Shown: positions 49,743 through 50,532 of the stretch, in pieces | How the letters are laid out: every line of letters begins with the position of its first letter | How positions within the stretch are numbered: position 1 is the stretch's first letter | DNA from: Spirochaetota bacterium | GTDB lineage: Bacteria > Spirochaetota > UBA4802 > UBA5550 | Reading direction: 5' to 3' | Assembly: GCA_022709405.1 (NCBI GenBank) | Contig: JAKLIV010000008.1 | Span: 1 to 50,532 of the forward strand | Length of the DNA stretch: 50,532 nt | Notes under the pieces: generated by a model | Told to the model about the DNA's origin: nothing | Databases searched by the model: none | The model's input: only the letters and a program-made list of their open reading frames with translations | Translations under genes and position numbers: made by a program

Positions 49743-50532
49743 ACGCGCCGACGGTCGAGAAATCAATTCCCTTCATAAAGGACGGCACCCGCTATTCAAT
49801 CGACGCGGAGGGCTGGGTCACTGATTCAGACGGGACCGACCTTTACATGACATACGATGAAGTTTTTACCGATCCTGAGACACAGACGCAGATCGCCGAA
49901 AAGCTCGCCAGAATTCAGGAGCCCGTTGTCAATTTGTCCGTGGTCGAAGAATCACCCGGCGATGAGCCTGCCGATGAAAAGCCGAAAGCGGCACCTCTAC
50001 GGTTATGTCATTCAACGGCACCGAAAGCACCGGAACCACAGCGGAATATAAAGGAAGAAAGCGAAAAGCCCGTTAAAAAAACGCTAATCGAAAAAGCCCT
50101 TGAATGCGTAATGGCCGATACTCGCCTTTTTACCGACGGTGATACAGGCTACGCCCTTTATCCGGTCAATGATCACTACGAAGCCGACCGGGTTCTCGCT
50201 CGAAACTTCAAGAAATATGTCCAATATCGTGTACGCAAGGAAACCGGGAAACATTTATCTGGGACTCAAATATCAGATATTATTTCAGAGATTGAGGCCC
50301 AGGCGGTTTTTGAAGGGGAAACCGTGCAGGTTTACGGACGTGTTGGGAAGCTCGGGGGCGATATTGTAATCAATCCGATGCTTGACGACTGGAAACTCAT
50401 CAGAATCACCTCGGACGGCTGGAACTATATCTCGCCCCTCGACTGTGTGTCGTCCGTGACGGTCGTGACGCAAAAATCCCTACCTATAGAAAAAACAATT
50501 TTTATCAGACCGAAGGGTGCCCGATCCCTGCC
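49739..50532 (+). CDS. Replication-associated primase/helicase-like protein, N-terminal part (runs off window)
   Basis: The frame is open from ATG 49739 to the end of the window (264 codons). After a linker rich in Pro, Glu and Lys, residues about 120-235 resemble the region that precedes the ATPase core in phage-type replication proteins: FTDGDTGYALYPVNDHYEAD, FKKYVQYRVRKETGKHLSGT, EIEAQAVFEGETVQVYGRVG, then DIVINPMLDDWKLIRITSDG with Trp-Asn-Tyr. Such proteins load or act as a helicase at the element's own origin. The ATPase motifs lie outside the window, so the assignment rests on this N-terminal pattern. Confidence 0.6.
   Translation, partial: MNAPTVEKSIPFIKDGTRYSIDAEGWVTDSDGTDLYMTYDEVFTDPETQTQIAEKLARIQEPVVNLSVVEESPGDEPADEKPKAAPLRLCHSTAPKAPEPQRNIKEESEKPVKKTLIEKALECVMADTRLFTDGDTGYALYPVNDHYEADRVLARNFKKYVQYRVRKETGKHLSGTQISDIISEIEAQAVFEGETVQVYGRVGKLGGDIVINPMLDDWKLIRITSDGWNYISPLDCVSSVTVVTQKSLPIEKTIFIRPKGARSL

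Larger units (their letters stand above)
44826..50532 (+). mobile_element. Integrated genetic element at tRNA-Arg(TCG), right end outside window
   Basis: The stretch begins at the tRNA 3' end, with a tyrosine integrase first, followed by short tightly packed genes typical of phage-like or integrative elements: a ribbon-helix-helix-like gene divergent from an operator region, excisionase-like HTH genes, a ParB-type protein and a replication protein start. No structural phage gene, relaxase or resistance gene is in the visible part, so the class (satellite, integrative plasmid or phage) is open. The right attachment site is not in the window. The 126 bases between the tRNA and the integrase hold no gene. 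Confidence 0.85.

Overview
The window is a chromosomal segment of a flagellated anaerobic spirochaete (Spirochaetota), ending in an integrated mobile element. The phylum call rests on a 648-residue protein that I recognise as the cytoplasmic filament protein CfpA, known from Treponema and relatives, and on the flgK-flgL-fliW-csrA gene order. Multiheme cytochromes, pyruvate:ferredoxin oxidoreductase and ferritin-like proteins fit a free-living anaerobe rather than a host-restricted treponeme. All identifications are by eye from sequence motifs; no search was run.

Layout. 1-2.7 kb: end of a flagellar operon with the FliW-CsrA control pair. 2.7-4.3 kb: a YhhN membrane protein and an unknown gene on the other strand. 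4.4-6.2 kb: an archaeal-type two-gene entry to the shikimate pathway (aldolase plus 3-dehydroquinate synthase II). 6.4-13.0 kb: porGDAB followed by a HoxE/HoxF/HoxU-like diaphorase and a ferritin-like protein, apparently an NAD(P)-linked pyruvate oxidoreductase. 13.1-13.3 kb: a probable 6S RNA. 13.4-21.4 kb: an AT-richer block with an unknown gene, a membrane-spanning vWA protein, CfpA, a tandem HPr-like protein and a PPDK-like protein with an eroded ATP-binding half. 21.5-23.8 kb (minus strand): tatC-pgk. 24.2-28.0 kb: two tandem acyl-CoA synthetase paralogs. 28.2-33.0 kb: purSL-purQ and a classical DAHP synthase. 33.1-37.5 kb: a HAMP-like membrane protein and a two-gene cytochrome bd-like/octaheme cytochrome c module. 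37.5-44.8 kb: tRNAs for Pro, Arg, His and Arg, a zinc-protease lipoprotein, a STAS protein, a 39-residue Lys/Ala/Pro protein, an MBL hydrolase, a 4Fe-4S protein, a small basic protein whose reading frame contains a strong terminator, an Smr protein, a lipoprotein and a Nudix hydrolase.

From 44.8 kb to the end an element is inserted next to tRNA-Arg(TCG). It carries a tyrosine integrase, a small ribbon-helix-helix-like gene divergent from a promoter with a palindromic operator, three excisionase-like helix-turn-helix genes, several tiny ORFs, a ParB-domain protein fused to a Spo11/topoisomerase VI-A-like region, and the start of a primase/helicase-like replication protein that runs off the window.

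Main candidates for something undescribed: (1) the small basic gene at 42852-43043 with an intrinsic terminator inside its ORF, the arrangement of ArfA/BrfA-type ribosome-rescue factors; (2) the filament locus linking CfpA with HPr-like and enzyme-I-like proteins; (3) the bd-like quinol module fused to an octaheme cytochrome; (4) the ParB-Topo VI-A fusion in the mobile element.
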